DNA of 64,000 nucleotides from CAWGMT01 sp963823675 (GCA_963823675.1 CAWGMT010000016.1:372001-436000); one strand, 5' to 3'. Shown: positions 1-8,999, counted from the stretch's first letter. Translations and numbers: made by a program. Notes: generated by a model from the letters alone, not told the origin.

Positions 1-731
1 AGCGTTTTTTCCGTCAATGATTGATGCATCGCCTTGGCCAAACCGAAGTCGATCACCTTCGGCACCGGCTTGTCGTCATAGGGCGCGACCAGGATATTCG
101 ACGGCTTCAGATCCCGGTGGATGATGCCCTTTTGGTGAGCGTGCTGCAGCGCGGAGCAGACGTGGATGAACAGGTTTAACCGTTCCTCGACGCTTAATCG
201 CGTGGCGTCGCAATAATCGGTGATCGGCACACCCTTGACGTATTCCATCACGAAATACGGCCGGCCCGAGTCGGTCAGCCCGCCGTCGAGGACCTTGGCG
301 ATATTCGGGTGGTCCATCAGCGCCAGCGCCTGGCGTTCGGCCTCAAAGCGAGCCAGGACGCTTCGTGAATCCATACCGGCCTTGATCAGCTTGAGGGCGA
401 CCTTGCGACGAACGGGTGTCGTCTGCTCGGCCGCCCAGACCGTACCCATGCCCCCCTGGCCAATCTCCTCGAGCAACTTGTAGCGTCCGGCGATGATGGT
501 GCCGCGCTCTTCGCTCGTCGAGGCGTAGCCCGCCGTCTCGTCGGGGTCGCCGTTCACGGGCCGGTCGATCACGTGACCGGCACGGTCATGGGCGCTGAGC
601 AAAGCCAATAGCCGGTCGCGCAGCGCTGGGTCGCCGGCGCATTCGCGTTCCAGAAACGACTCACGTTCTTGGGACGTCATTGCCACGGCGGCTGCGAACA
701 GGGATTCTGTGCGATCGACGTTCTCGGGCAT
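1..731 (-). CDS. Serine/threonine protein kinase, N-terminal part (runs off the left edge)
   Basis: Planctomycete-type Hanks kinase. About 60 N-terminal residues precede the catalytic domain, as in its complete neighbour at 2652-3857. The glycine loop (GQGGMG), the HRDLKPSN catalytic loop and the DFGLAK magnesium loop are all present, so what is visible should be catalytically competent. The ATG at 729-731 reads MPENVDR. It lies 36 bases after the stop of the TPR gene upstream in the transcript, suggesting one operon with the ECF sigma factor. The sequence leaves the window at about residue 243, before the end of the kinase domain. Bases 1-260 are identical to 3127-3386, whereas the 5' part has diverged, which suggests gene conversion. 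Family known; substrate unknown. Confidence 0.9.
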   Translation of the reverse strand, partial: MPENVDRTESLFAAAVAMTSQERESFLERECAGDPALRDRLLALLSAHDRAGHVIDRPVNGDPDETAGYASTSEERGTIIAGRYKLLEEIGQGGMGTVWAAEQTTPVRRKVALKLIKAGMDSRSVLARFEAERQALALMDHPNIAKVLDGGLTDSGRPYFVMEYVKGVPITDYCDATRLSVEERLNLFIHVCSALQHAHQKGIIHRDLKPSNILVAPYDDKPVPKVIDFGLAKAMHQSLTEKT

Positions 732-767
732 GGGTTGTTCCTTCGGCAAAACTGACGCCTCTCGACG

Positions 768-2651
768 TCACTTCTTTTCTTGCTGCGCCGGGGAATGCTT
801 TTCCAACTCGGCCATGAGCTTCTTGAAGTCGGCGCGGTCGCGGAGCGGATCGAGGGCCGACTCGACGCGGAGTTGGTTTGCATTGCGGTAGCCGACGGCG
901 ACGGCGCGCCCCAGCCATTCCATCGCCTGGCGTGCCGCTTCGTTCCCCTCGGCTGCCGAGACCCCCGATCCAACTTGCCCGGCCATAGCCGCAAGGGCCG
1001 CGTGAGCGCAGACCGTCTCGACCAGGTAATGAGAGTATCGCGGCGGGAGCACCTCGCAGAGTCGCACTGCTCGGCGCGCATCGCCTGCCGCGCCGGCTGG
1101 GTCGCCGAGCTCGCGACGCGTCAGGGCGCGGCGCCAGACTGCGGACATCAGTTGAGCGGCGTACTCCGGGTCCGTCGAGTTTTTCAGAAACGGGGGCTCC
1201 GCATGGGCGATCGCCCGATCGTAGAGGTCCTTGGCCTCGACCATCCGGCCGAGCGAGCGGAGCACATCCGCCAGATGATACCGGTGAAACGGAATTGCGT
1301 TCCGGATCGTTAGAGAGGTGGGGTTGTCCGCGACCAGCACTTCCGTGAGCGCTAAGCCCTTCCGGCACTCAGCTTCCGCTCTCCTCGGCTCGCCTGTTTG
1401 CAAAAGCAGGGTTCCAAGCCCCCGATGGCCCTCTGCGAGACCTGAGCGAAACTGGGTGACGGCGGGATTCTCGTCCACCAGCTTCTCTAAAATCGCCAGC
1501 GCCTTCTCGTACTCGGCCTCGGCGTCCGCCGGCCTACCCGCTGTGCAAAGCTGGCGCCCTAACGCCAGATGGCTGGCTGCGAGACCTGAGCGAAACTGGG
1601 TGACGGCAGGATTTTCAGCCACCAGCTTCTGCCAGATCGCAAGCGCCGAGCGGCTATTGGCCAGCGCCTCCGTCGGCTTGTCCGCATAGACCAGCGCAGT
1701 GGCCAGATTGTTGTGACCGATTGCGAGGCCTTCAGTAAACTCGGTGACGGTGGGAATTTGGTCAGACAGCTTCTGCCGAATTGCCAGAGCCGTTCGGTAC
1801 TCCGCTTCCGCATTCGACACGTCGCTGTAATACAGGAACAAAAAGGCGATCCGGCGGACCGTATCCGCCAACTCGCGGCGGACGTCGTTCGAGGCTGCGG
1901 GCGCCGCGGCGAGCGTCTCCTGGTCAGCGCGCGCCAGCCGGTAGGCCGTCAGTGCCTCCTCCTTCTTGTCCGTACTAAACAAGATCTGGCCGATCCGCGA
2001 CCGGCATGCCGCCAGTGTAGCCAGCGCCGCCGGATCGGAAACCACCAGATTCGCCAGCAGCGACTCGGACCGACGGTACGCGGCGAGCGCTTCACCGGTC
2101 TTTCCAGTCGCATCGAGCAACGAGGCAACCTCGTTCAGGCTCCGGCCAACGTCGGCCTTCGTCGCCGTGTCGGCCGTTGGTTCAGCCGCCAGCGCTTCTC
2201 GTGCCGCCAGCACCGCCTGGTGCGCCGCCAGCGCGGCGTGTGGTCGGCCGACCTTGCGAGTCAGTTTAGCCAGCTCGAAGTTCGATTCCGCCAGCGCCCG
2301 CCGCGACGCGATGTCGGTCTCCGTGCCCAAAAGCGCACCGAGCTTGCCGTAAAAATCTGATGCCGACTTCAGAAGCCGGTTGCGCAAGTCCTTGAACTTC
2401 TCTTCCTTGAGCAGAAAGTCTTCACTCACTCCCGTGTGGAATGTCTTGACGGCCTCGACAGCTAGGTCATAGCGTGCCTTGACCTTGACATTGGCGGCCG
2501 ACAGGTCGGCGTTCACGTTTTGCTCACGGTCGAGTGATTCCGCAAGGCGTGTCTTAGCACGGGCCTCCCTGATTAACCCCCAGGTCGTTCCCACCACACC
2601 AGCCAGCAAGGCGAGCAACACCAGGCCCGCAGCGATTACCTGCCCTCTGTG
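768..2651 (-). CDS. Transmembrane plus tetratricopeptide half of the kinase, after an in-frame TGA
   Basis: This stretch begins directly after the TGA that ends the kinase and stays in the same reading frame. It reads HRGQVIAAG, then a hydrophobic helix (LVLLALLAGVVGTTWGL), a coiled region, and TPR units up to the stop at 768-770. In planctomycetes the same order (kinase, single membrane helix, TPR) normally forms one protein of about 1000 residues, so this looks like the sensor or scaffold half of a split gene. The best independent start is GTG at 2619-2621, inside the membrane helix, with no clear ribosome site, so separate translation is doubtful. The TPR arm would probably lie outside the cytoplasmic membrane. 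A one-base change (TGA back to CGA, arginine) would restore a 1029-residue protein. Confidence 0.75.
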   Translation of the reverse strand, partial: HRGQVIAAGLVLLALLAGVVGTTWGLIREARAKTRLAESLDREQNVNADLSAANVKVKARYDLAVEAVKTFHTGVSEDFLLKEEKFKDLRNRLLKSASDFYGKLGALLGTETDIASRRALAESNFELAKLTRKVGRPHAALAAHQAVLAAREALAAEPTADTATKADVGRSLNEVASLLDATGKTGEALAAYRRSESLLANLVVSDPAALATLAACRSRIGQILFSTDKKEEALTAYRLARADQETLAAAPAASNDVRRELADTVRRIAFLFLYYSDVSNAEAEYRTALAIRQKLSDQIPTVTEFTEGLAIGHNNLATALVYADKPTEALANSRSALAIWQKLVAENPAVTQFRSGLAASHLALGRQLCTAGRPADAEAEYEKALAILEKLVDENPAVTQFRSGLAEGHRGLGTLLLQTGEPRRAEAECRKGLALTEVLVADNPTSLTIRNAIPFHRYHLADVLRSLGRMVEAKDLYDRAIAHAEPPFLKNSTDPEYAAQLMSAVWRRALTRRELGDPAGAAGDARRAVRLCEVLPPRYSHYLVETVCAHAALAAMAGQVGSGVSAAEGNEAARQAMEWLGRAVAVGYRNANQLRVESALDPLRDRADFKKLMAELEKHSPAQQEKK

Positions 2652-3857
2652 TCAACGGACGAACTTGCCAAACCGGTAGCCAGTGCTGGGAGGACGCGCT
2701 TCGACGACCTCGTCGTCCAGGTAACGCTGGATGTCGCGTGCCAGGCCGCTCGTCGTTTCGTACCGCCTCGTACGGTGCTTCTCCAGGGCCTTCATGACGA
2801 TCCAGTCGAGCTCGCCGCGCACCAGCTTCTTGAGCTTCGCCGGCTCTGTATGACGAAATGTCGCGAGCGAAGGCAACGTATCAGTCGAGCTCAATCGCAT
2901 GCTTGGCCGCGGCGGTTCCTCCTCACGGATCATGCGCCGAATCTCGTCCCACGCAGCCTCCTTGAACCGCTTTCGCTCGATAGGTGTCGTGCCGGTCAAG
3001 AGTTCGTAGAGCAACACGCCCAGTGAATAAATGTCAGCACGAGTGTCAACGTCGAGGTTGTTGAGCTGGGCCTGCTCGGGCGACATGTAGAGCGGTGTAC
3101 CCAGCACCGTCTCATGGGCTGTGTACAGCGTTTTTTCCGTCAATGATTGATGCATCGCCTTGGCCAAACCGAAGTCGATCACCTTCGGCACCGGCTTGTC
3201 GTCATAGGGCGCGACCAGGATATTCGACGGCTTCAGATCCCGGTGGATGATGCCCTTTTGGTGAGCGTGCTGCAGCGCGGAGCAGACGTGGATGAACAGG
3301 TTTAACCGTTCCTCGACGCTTAATCGCGTGGCGTCGCAATAATCGGTGATCGGCACACCCTTGACGTATTCCATCACGAAATACGGGCGGCCCGACTCGG
3401 TCAGGCCGCCATCCAATACCTTGGCGATATTCGGGTGGTCCATGAGCGCGAGCGCCTGGCGTTCGGCCTCGAATCGAGCCAAGACGCTCCGCGAATCCAT
3501 CCCGGCCTTGATCAGTTTGAGGGCCACCTTGCGGCGAACAGGGGTCGTCTGTTCGGCCGCCCAGACCGTCCCCATGCCTCCCTGGCCAATCTCCTCGAGC
3601 AACTTGTAGCGGCCGGCGATGATGGTGCCGGGCTGTGCGCTGGTCCGGGAATACGCCCCCGTTTGGTCCGGGTCGTCGTTGACGGGCCGGTCGATCACGT
3701 GACCGGCACGGTCATGGGCCCTGAGCAAAGCCAGCAGCCGGTCGCGCAGGACCGGGTCGCCGGAGCATTCGCGTTCCAGATACGCTCCACGTTGCTCGGG
3801 CGGCAGCGCCATGGCGGCGGCGAAGAGAGATTCGATGCGATCGGCGGTCTCGGGCAT
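2652..3857 (-). CDS. Serine/threonine protein kinase (Hanks type), truncated by in-frame TGA
   Basis: 401 residues. Glycine loop GQGGMG at about 91-96, ATP-binding lysine at 114 (VALKL), HRDLKPSN at 205-212, DFG at 228-230 and SPEQ in the activation segment. The protein stops right after the juxtamembrane FGKFVR, where family members continue as RRH or similar into a membrane helix. The stop is TGA at 2652-2654 and the downstream TPR sequence is in frame. Start ATG at 3857 gives MPETADR, matching the paralogue at 1-731. The ECF sigma factor gene ends 78 bases upstream, a common planctomycete pairing in which sigma factor and kinase are thought to act in one signalling pathway. As it stands, the product would be a soluble kinase lacking its membrane anchor. 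Confidence 0.9.
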   Translation of the reverse strand: MPETADRIESLFAAAMALPPEQRGAYLERECSGDPVLRDRLLALLRAHDRAGHVIDRPVNDDPDQTGAYSRTSAQPGTIIAGRYKLLEEIGQGGMGTVWAAEQTTPVRRKVALKLIKAGMDSRSVLARFEAERQALALMDHPNIAKVLDGGLTESGRPYFVMEYVKGVPITDYCDATRLSVEERLNLFIHVCSALQHAHQKGIIHRDLKPSNILVAPYDDKPVPKVIDFGLAKAMHQSLTEKTLYTAHETVLGTPLYMSPEQAQLNNLDVDTRADIYSLGVLLYELLTGTTPIERKRFKEAAWDEIRRMIREEEPPRPSMRLSSTDTLPSLATFRHTEPAKLKKLVRGELDWIVMKALEKHRTRRYETTSGLARDIQRYLDDEVVEARPPSTGYRFGKFVR

Positions 3858-3935
3858 GGCTTGGTCCTTCGGTCAAAACTCGCTTCCCTCCGATAAGCGA
3901 CTTTTCCGGGTCGCGCGCCTCACCGCGAACGAGAA

Positions 3936-4520
3936 TTATTCGATTTTTCCATCGATTGCGTTGATCAGCCAGGCGCGAGCATACGTCCAGTACCGGCTGG
4001 CCGTGGCCCGTGAGATGCCAAGGGTCTCCGCTGCGTCTTGTTCAGAAAGTCCACCGAAGTAGCGGAGTTTCACCAGCTCCGCCTTGACCGGATCGACCCC
4101 GGAGAATCGTTCCAGCGCCTCATCCAGCGCCAGCAGTTCATCTGGTTGGGCCTCGGCAACAGGCCCGGCGTCGCTTAGCGGAACGCGACGCATGTCGCCT
4201 CCATGTCGCGCCCGACGGTGATGGCGGGCTCTGTCGATGAGGATCTGCCGCATGGCCTCAGCGGCAACGCGAAAGAAGTGGCGGTGATCAGCATAGGCCC
4301 GGTCGCCGACGAGCCGAAGGTAGGCCTCGTGCACCAGCGCGGTGGCGTCGAGCGTGTGATCGGGCCGTTCCCTGGCCATCTTGGCCGCGGCCAGCTTGCG
4401 CAGCTCGCCGTAAACCAGCGGCCATAGCTGTGCCGAAGCGTTCGGATCGCCTTGCTGCGCGGCATTTAAGAAGCGAGTAACCTCGTTCATGAGGTCAAGG
4501 ATACGGTTCACGTCGTTCAT
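3936..4520 (-). CDS. ECF-type RNA polymerase sigma factor
   Basis: Extracytoplasmic-function sigma-70 factor of the planctomycete class that accompanies Ser/Thr kinases (the TIGR02999-like group). Region 2 is seen as LWPLVYGELRKLAA followed by LDATALVHEAYLRL and HFFRVAAEAMRQILIDRAR. Region 4 is seen as LVKLRYFGGLSEQDAAETL with the helix-turn-helix GISRATASRYW near the C-terminus. An in-frame ATG lies further upstream at 4607, but the start at 4518-4520 (MNDVNRIL) fits the family's usual N-terminus and has GGAAG eight bases before it. No anti-sigma gene is adjacent; the kinases downstream are the likely regulators. Target promoters cannot be deduced here. Confidence 0.88.
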   Translation of the reverse strand: MNDVNRILDLMNEVTRFLNAAQQGDPNASAQLWPLVYGELRKLAAAKMARERPDHTLDATALVHEAYLRLVGDRAYADHRHFFRVAAEAMRQILIDRARHHRRARHGGDMRRVPLSDAGPVAEAQPDELLALDEALERFSGVDPVKAELVKLRYFGGLSEQDAAETLGISRATASRYWTYARAWLINAIDGKIE

Positions 4521-4674
4521 CGGCACGGCTTCCGAAGGCCGCCCCGGCGGCATCCCCGACCAGGACTCGAGCGGCGTCGCGCGGCGACGTTCCATCCCGG
4601 CCGGCATGCATTGAAGAACGGCTCGATTCCAGCTTAACCGGCTCCCGCCGGAAAGGACAGCGAGCGGTGTGTTG

Positions 4675-6138
4675 TCAAGCGGAGCACATCGAGGTTCTCA
4701 ATGATTGCAATAACTCGGCGGGATGAACCGCCTCCCGTCCGGTGAAGTGCCGGATCTGGAGCCGGCATGAGAACCCCGGCGCGACGATGACATCGTCGGG
4801 CCCGGCCCGGCGCAGCGCTGGGAAGAGGCGCGCTTCGCCGACCAATCGCGACACTTCGTAATGCTCGACTTCGTAGCCGAAGGAACCGGCCATGCCGCAG
4901 CAGCCGGCGTCGAGGTTGATCACCGTCGACCCGGGTATGACTTGCAGCGCCCGGAGCATCGGTCCCACGCCAACCAGAGACTGCTGGTGACAGTGCGCTT
5001 GCACCAGGATTCGCTCGGGCCCGGCTTTCATGTTAAGTTGCGGGTCGGCAAGGCCGGTAAGAACGGATTCGAGGTATTCCTCGAACGTCCGGCAGTTGTT
5101 TGCAACCGCCTGGGCTTGGACACGCATCTCGTCCCGCAACAGTGCGGGATAATCATCACGGATCGTCAGGATGCAGCTCGGCTCGCAGGCGATGATCGGC
5201 CGCCCGGCTCGCGACCAGGCGAAAAGCCGCTCGACGTTGTGGCGAGCGTTGAACACCGCCTGGTCAAGCAGCCCATTGGAAATCAGCGGCCGGCCGCAGC
5301 AGCGCAAACCCGGCGGCCCCAACGTGACGGAGCAACCCAGGCGCCCCAGTAGATCGATCGCGGCCTCGCCGATCTCCGGCTCGAAGTAATTCGTAAACGT
5401 GTCGGGGAAGAGCAAGACCGGCCGGTTCGTGGCGTTTGATGCTGGCCGGAAATACGTGTCGCCTTGCGCTCCGCCAAAGGACGATCCTTCGCGGAGCGAA
5501 AAGCGACTCTCCGGAAAGTCATTCTCAGCCAGTTCGTTATGTCTCGCCATGATCCGGAATCGCTGTCTGAGCGTTTGGCTGGCAAATGCCGGAGGCATGC
5601 GCCGGTGGTCGATGCCCAGCAGTTTCTCGTTTAGCCAGCGTGCGAGCCTGCTGTGCATGAGCCAGTTTGAAATAGGCGCCATCGAACAACCAGCTTGCCC
5701 CAATTTCGCCGCGTGGCCGAACAATCGATTACGCCAGGGCAAGCCATGCTTCCGGTAGAACTGGTGAAGAAACTCCGCCTTGAGCCGCGCCATATCGACG
5801 TTGGTCGGACATTCGCTCTTGCAGGCTTTGCATTCGAGGCATAGGTCAAGGACCTGGTGAACCTCGGGATCCGTGAATCCCTCCAGGCCAAGCTGACCGG
5901 TGATTGCCAGCCGGAGCATATTGGCACGGCCCCGAGTGCTGTCTTTCTCGTCGCGAGTCGCCTGAAAGGACGGGCACATCGTCCCTTCGCGTTTCTTCCG
6001 GCAGGCGCCGACGCCCGCGCAAAGCTCGGCGGCGGGCAGCAAACCGCCATCGGCCGAGAAGTCAAAGGTCGTTGACACGGTGGGCGTCATGTAGGCCGCT
6101 CCATAGCGCAGGTTCTGCACGAGCGGCGGCGCGTTCAA
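4675..6138 (-). CDS. Fe-S oxidoreductase (GlcF-like, two CCG domains), probably the C-terminal half of a split FAD/Fe-S dehydrogenase
   Basis: It carries two four-cysteine ferredoxin-type clusters (CAGVGACRKKREGTMC and CLECKACKSECP) and two CCG motifs (CCGRPL, CCGMAGSFG), as in the iron-sulfur subunit of glycolate, D-lactate or D-2-hydroxyglutarate oxidases. These pass electrons from the flavin subunit towards quinone. The frame opens at a TTG overlapping the end of the FAD gene by 77 bases; the first ATG lies 16 residues in, already inside conserved sequence (NLRYG...FDFSADGG). Fused homologues read NPGKIV followed by a proline-rich NLRYG segment with no break, so a one-base insertion near 6140-6150 has probably split one gene of about 1050 codons. 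Residues near 205-235 hold an extra in-frame insert that resembles a dispersed repeat. Confidence 0.85.
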   Translation of the reverse strand: MNAPPLVQNLRYGAAYMTPTVSTTFDFSADGGLLPAAELCAGVGACRKKREGTMCPSFQATRDEKDSTRGRANMLRLAITGQLGLEGFTDPEVHQVLDLCLECKACKSECPTNVDMARLKAEFLHQFYRKHGLPWRNRLFGHAAKLGQAGCSMAPISNWLMHSRLARWLNEKLLGIDHRRMPPAFASQTLRQRFRIMARHNELAENDFPESRFSLREGSSFGGAQGDTYFRPASNATNRPVLLFPDTFTNYFEPEIGEAAIDLLGRLGCSVTLGPPGLRCCGRPLISNGLLDQAVFNARHNVERLFAWSRAGRPIIACEPSCILTIRDDYPALLRDEMRVQAQAVANNCRTFEEYLESVLTGLADPQLNMKAGPERILVQAHCHQQSLVGVGPMLRALQVIPGSTVINLDAGCCGMAGSFGYEVEHYEVSRLVGEARLFPALRRAGPDDVIVAPGFSCRLQIRHFTGREAVHPAELLQSLRTSMCSA

Positions 6139-7756
6139 CGATTTTTCCCGGGTTCAGCAAGTTGTTCGGGTCGAAAGCACGCTTCAGCTCACGGAAGGCC
6201 TGGTAGAGCACCGGTCCATACATCTTTTCCTGAAACGGACTGCGGACCAGGCCATCGCCATGCTCGCCGGAAAGCGCACCGCCATACTTGAGCACGAGAT
6301 CGGCAACTTCCTCGGCGATCGCTTCAAATTTGCGCACGCCTTCCTCGGTCTTGAGGTTGATGACCGGCCGGACGTGCAGACAGCCGACCGAGGCGTGTGC
6401 ATAAACCCCGGCTCGGGTCTGGTGCCGTGCGACGAGCGCGAGAAACTCGGCGATGTAGTCGCGCAAGTGCTCGGGAGCAACCGCCGTGTCCTCAACAAAC
6501 GAGATCGCCTTGGCGTCGCCTTTTTCAGCCATGGAAAGCCCAAGCGCCATCGTGCGGAGCTTCCAGACCCGTGCCTGCGCGGCAGGATCGGTGACGCCCA
6601 GGTGATGGTAGCCGAACCCTTGCCGGCTCAACTCATCCCGCAAGGTTGCAAGGCGCAGAGCCAGGTCGTCGACCCGGTCGCCATGAAACTCGATCAGGAG
6701 AACAGCTACCGGATCGCCCTCGATGAAGTCGCGGAGCCGGCTCGCCTCGGGATTCAGTTTTGTGCTATCGAGCACGTACTTATCCACAACTTCCACCGCC
6801 GACGGGCCATGCTGGAGGATCAGTGGAGTCGCCGCAAGTGCTTCGAGCAGATCGGTAAATTGGACAACCAGCGTGGCTCGGGCACGAGGCCGCTCGACGA
6901 GCTTGAGCTTGGCCTCGACCGCTATCCCCAGCGTTCCTTCCGAGCCGACCAGCATGCGGGCGAGGTTGAAGCCAGGGTTTGAATCTCCCTGGCTGCCTGT
7001 GCGATCGGCAACGAACTCATCCAGGTTATATCCGCCCACGCGCCTGAGAATGTTGGGAAATCGGCGATCGATCTCCCGGGCGTGATCCCTGGCCAGTTGA
7101 CAGACCGTCCGGTAACAGTTTCCCTCGAGGTTTTCCTGGGCGCACTTGGCTTCGAGCTCTCCTTTTGAGAGCGGCTCGAGATGCACGAGACTACCATCGG
7201 CCAGCACGGCTTTCAGCTCGATCACATGATCGATGGTCTTGCCGTAGAGGACCGACCTGGCACCGCAGGAATTGTTGGCGATCATGCCGCCGATGGTCGC
7301 GCGATTCGAGGTCGAGACATCCGGCGCGAAGAGCAGGCGGTGGGGCTGTAGTGCCAGATTCAGATCATCGAGCACGCAGCCTGGCTCGACGCGTGCCCAG
7401 CGTTCCTCGGGGTTGATCTCGAGCACGCGGTCGAAATGCTTGGAGAAGTCGACAATCACACCCGGACCGATTGACTGGCCGGCCTGCGACGTTCCCCCTC
7501 CGCGCGCGGTGATCGGCACTCGAAACCGGCCGCAGATCTGAACGATCGCTTGCACATCGGCGGTGGTGGCCGGAAACGCGGCCAGGAGCGGAACGATCTG
7601 GTAGACGCTGGCATCCGTGGCATAGAGCGCCCGGCTCAGCCGATCGCACCGCACATCATGGGTGCTGATGGCCGACGTCAGTGCTTCGGTCAAGCTGCGC
7701 AGGTCGACGCCCGCCGTCCCGGCCGATTCGATCACGGGAAGTTCGGACATGCTCAT
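6062..7756 (-). CDS. FAD-linked oxidase (GlcD-like), N-terminal half of a split FAD/Fe-S dehydrogenase
   Basis: 564 residues. The N-terminal FAD_binding_4 domain is clear (TARGGGTSQAGQSIGPG, then ATIGGMIANNSCGARSVLYG). The C-terminal FAD-linked oxidase domain ends with SGEHGDGLVRS and FDPNNLLNPGKIV. The family oxidises 2-hydroxyacids such as glycolate, D-lactate or D-2-hydroxyglutarate. The last 24 residues after NPGKIV are not conserved and look like out-of-frame translation. Start ATG at 7754-7756 (MSMSELP) follows the aminotransferase stop by one base (TGAGATG), so translation is probably coupled; a second ATG at 7748-7750 is possible. Together with the Fe-S gene it would form a membrane-associated dehydrogenase. 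Substrate not fixed by sequence. Confidence 0.87.
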   Translation of the reverse strand: MSMSELPVIESAGTAGVDLRSLTEALTSAISTHDVRCDRLSRALYATDASVYQIVPLLAAFPATTADVQAIVQICGRFRVPITARGGGTSQAGQSIGPGVIVDFSKHFDRVLEINPEERWARVEPGCVLDDLNLALQPHRLLFAPDVSTSNRATIGGMIANNSCGARSVLYGKTIDHVIELKAVLADGSLVHLEPLSKGELEAKCAQENLEGNCYRTVCQLARDHAREIDRRFPNILRRVGGYNLDEFVADRTGSQGDSNPGFNLARMLVGSEGTLGIAVEAKLKLVERPRARATLVVQFTDLLEALAATPLILQHGPSAVEVVDKYVLDSTKLNPEASRLRDFIEGDPVAVLLIEFHGDRVDDLALRLATLRDELSRQGFGYHHLGVTDPAAQARVWKLRTMALGLSMAEKGDAKAISFVEDTAVAPEHLRDYIAEFLALVARHQTRAGVYAHASVGCLHVRPVINLKTEEGVRKFEAIAEEVADLVLKYGGALSGEHGDGLVRSPFQEKMYGPVLYQAFRELKRAFDPNNLLNPGKIVERAAARAEPALWSGLHDAHRVNDL

Positions 7757-7757
7757 C

Positions 7758-8999
7758 TCACAACCGAGGCTCGGGCAGAGCTCTGCCTTGCTCCCTGGGT
7801 GCTTGCTCCGCGAGTCGCATGAGCCCGTCTCTGAGTCTCTCGAGACCGCGCTCGAGGGTTTCGCCCCCGGCCGCGAACGAGACGCGCAACGTGCCCTCGC
7901 CTCCGGGACCGTACGCCGCCCCGTGCAGGACGACGACTCCCAGTTCCTGGAGCAGGAACCGCCGGACCTCGTTCGACGGCCGGCCCAGCTTGTGGACATC
8001 GACCATCACGAACAGCCCTCCCTCGGGTACCAGCGGCTCGATGCCCGGTATCCCGCGGAGGCGCTCGACCACGAGATCGCGCCGCGCTTGGTACTCCGCC
8101 GCCATTCGCCGCACGCACTCCTGGTCCGAAGCCAGGGCGCAGGCAGCGGCATCCTGCACGAAAGTAGCCGGTCCCCGGCTCGATTGCTGGAGGACCAGAA
8201 GCATCGCCTGGATGATCGGTTCGGGGCCGGCACAGTAACCCACGCGCCATCCAGTCATCGCATAAGTCTTCGAAAGACTGTTGATGATGACCGTTCGACC
8301 GCGTGCGCCGCCAGAAACCGCGGCCGGCGAGACATGCTTGCGGCCGTCGTAAACCAGCGCCTCGTAGATCTCGTCGCTGATGACCGGATAATCGAAGTAC
8401 TCGTGCTCGGCGAATTCCATGATCGCCACCAGCTCTCCTCGACTCAGAACCGTGCCGACCGGGTTCCACGGCGTGTTGAGCAAAATGATATCGGGACCCG
8501 ACCTCCACGCGGCTTCGAAGCCCGCGCGATCGAGCGTGAACCGGCCGTTCTGCACCGTTGCGCTCACGGGCACCGGTTCGCCCCCCCAAAGCCTGATCGC
8601 GGCTTCATAGGCGTCGTAGATCGGATCGGGCACCAATACCGTTCCATCGGGTTCCACCAGCGCGCCCAAAGCTGCGGCCAGTCCGAGTGTTGCCCCGTCG
8701 GTGATGAGAACCTCTCGATTTGGATCATACGTGAGCCCCTGCTCGCGCTTGAGCTTCTCGGCGACCGCCAGCCGTAGGGCAGGTTCTCCTTGATTGTCGG
8801 GATATCCCGTGCGGCCGTTGCGCAGCGATCGCATGGCCGCCTCGACGATGTGCCCTGGCGTTGGCGTATCAGGCTGTCCGCGCATCAAGGAGACTACCGA
8901 CCGTCCTTCCGCCTGGACGCCACGAACCTCGCGCAAAACCTGGTTAACGGCCGTCGGGCGCAGGCTGGAGACGCGATGAGCAAGAGACACGTGATCCAT
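7758..8999 (-). CDS. Class I/II PLP-dependent aminotransferase (aspartate/aromatic type)
   Basis: 413 residues, the usual length of fold-type I aminotransferases. The PLP-binding lysine is K244 in SLSKTYAMTGWRVGY; the cofactor-binding Asp-Glu pair is in VISDEIYE (about 208-213) and the substrate-side NTPWNPVG motif is at about 175-182. The protein probably transfers an amino group from an amino acid to a 2-oxoacid in the cytoplasm. It is followed after one base by the FAD oxidase gene, so a 2-oxoacid made by that oxidase might be aminated here; this is inference from context only. ATG at 8999 reads MDHVSLAHRV; the ribosome site is weak. Confidence 0.88.
   Translation of the reverse strand: MDHVSLAHRVSSLRPTAVNQVLREVRGVQAEGRSVVSLMRGQPDTPTPGHIVEAAMRSLRNGRTGYPDNQGEPALRLAVAEKLKREQGLTYDPNREVLITDGATLGLAAALGALVEPDGTVLVPDPIYDAYEAAIRLWGGEPVPVSATVQNGRFTLDRAGFEAAWRSGPDIILLNTPWNPVGTVLSRGELVAIMEFAEHEYFDYPVISDEIYEALVYDGRKHVSPAAVSGGARGRTVIINSLSKTYAMTGWRVGYCAGPEPIIQAMLLVLQQSSRGPATFVQDAAACALASDQECVRRMAAEYQARRDLVVERLRGIPGIEPLVPEGGLFVMVDVHKLGRPSNEVRRFLLQELGVVVLHGAAYGPGGEGTLRVSFAAGGETLERGLERLRDGLMRLAEQAPREQGRALPEPRL

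Noticed and set aside
2652..2654. TGA read as selenocysteine or general TGA recoding
   Set aside because: The expected residue is arginine, no SECIS-like element is evident, and TGA ends many intact genes in the window.
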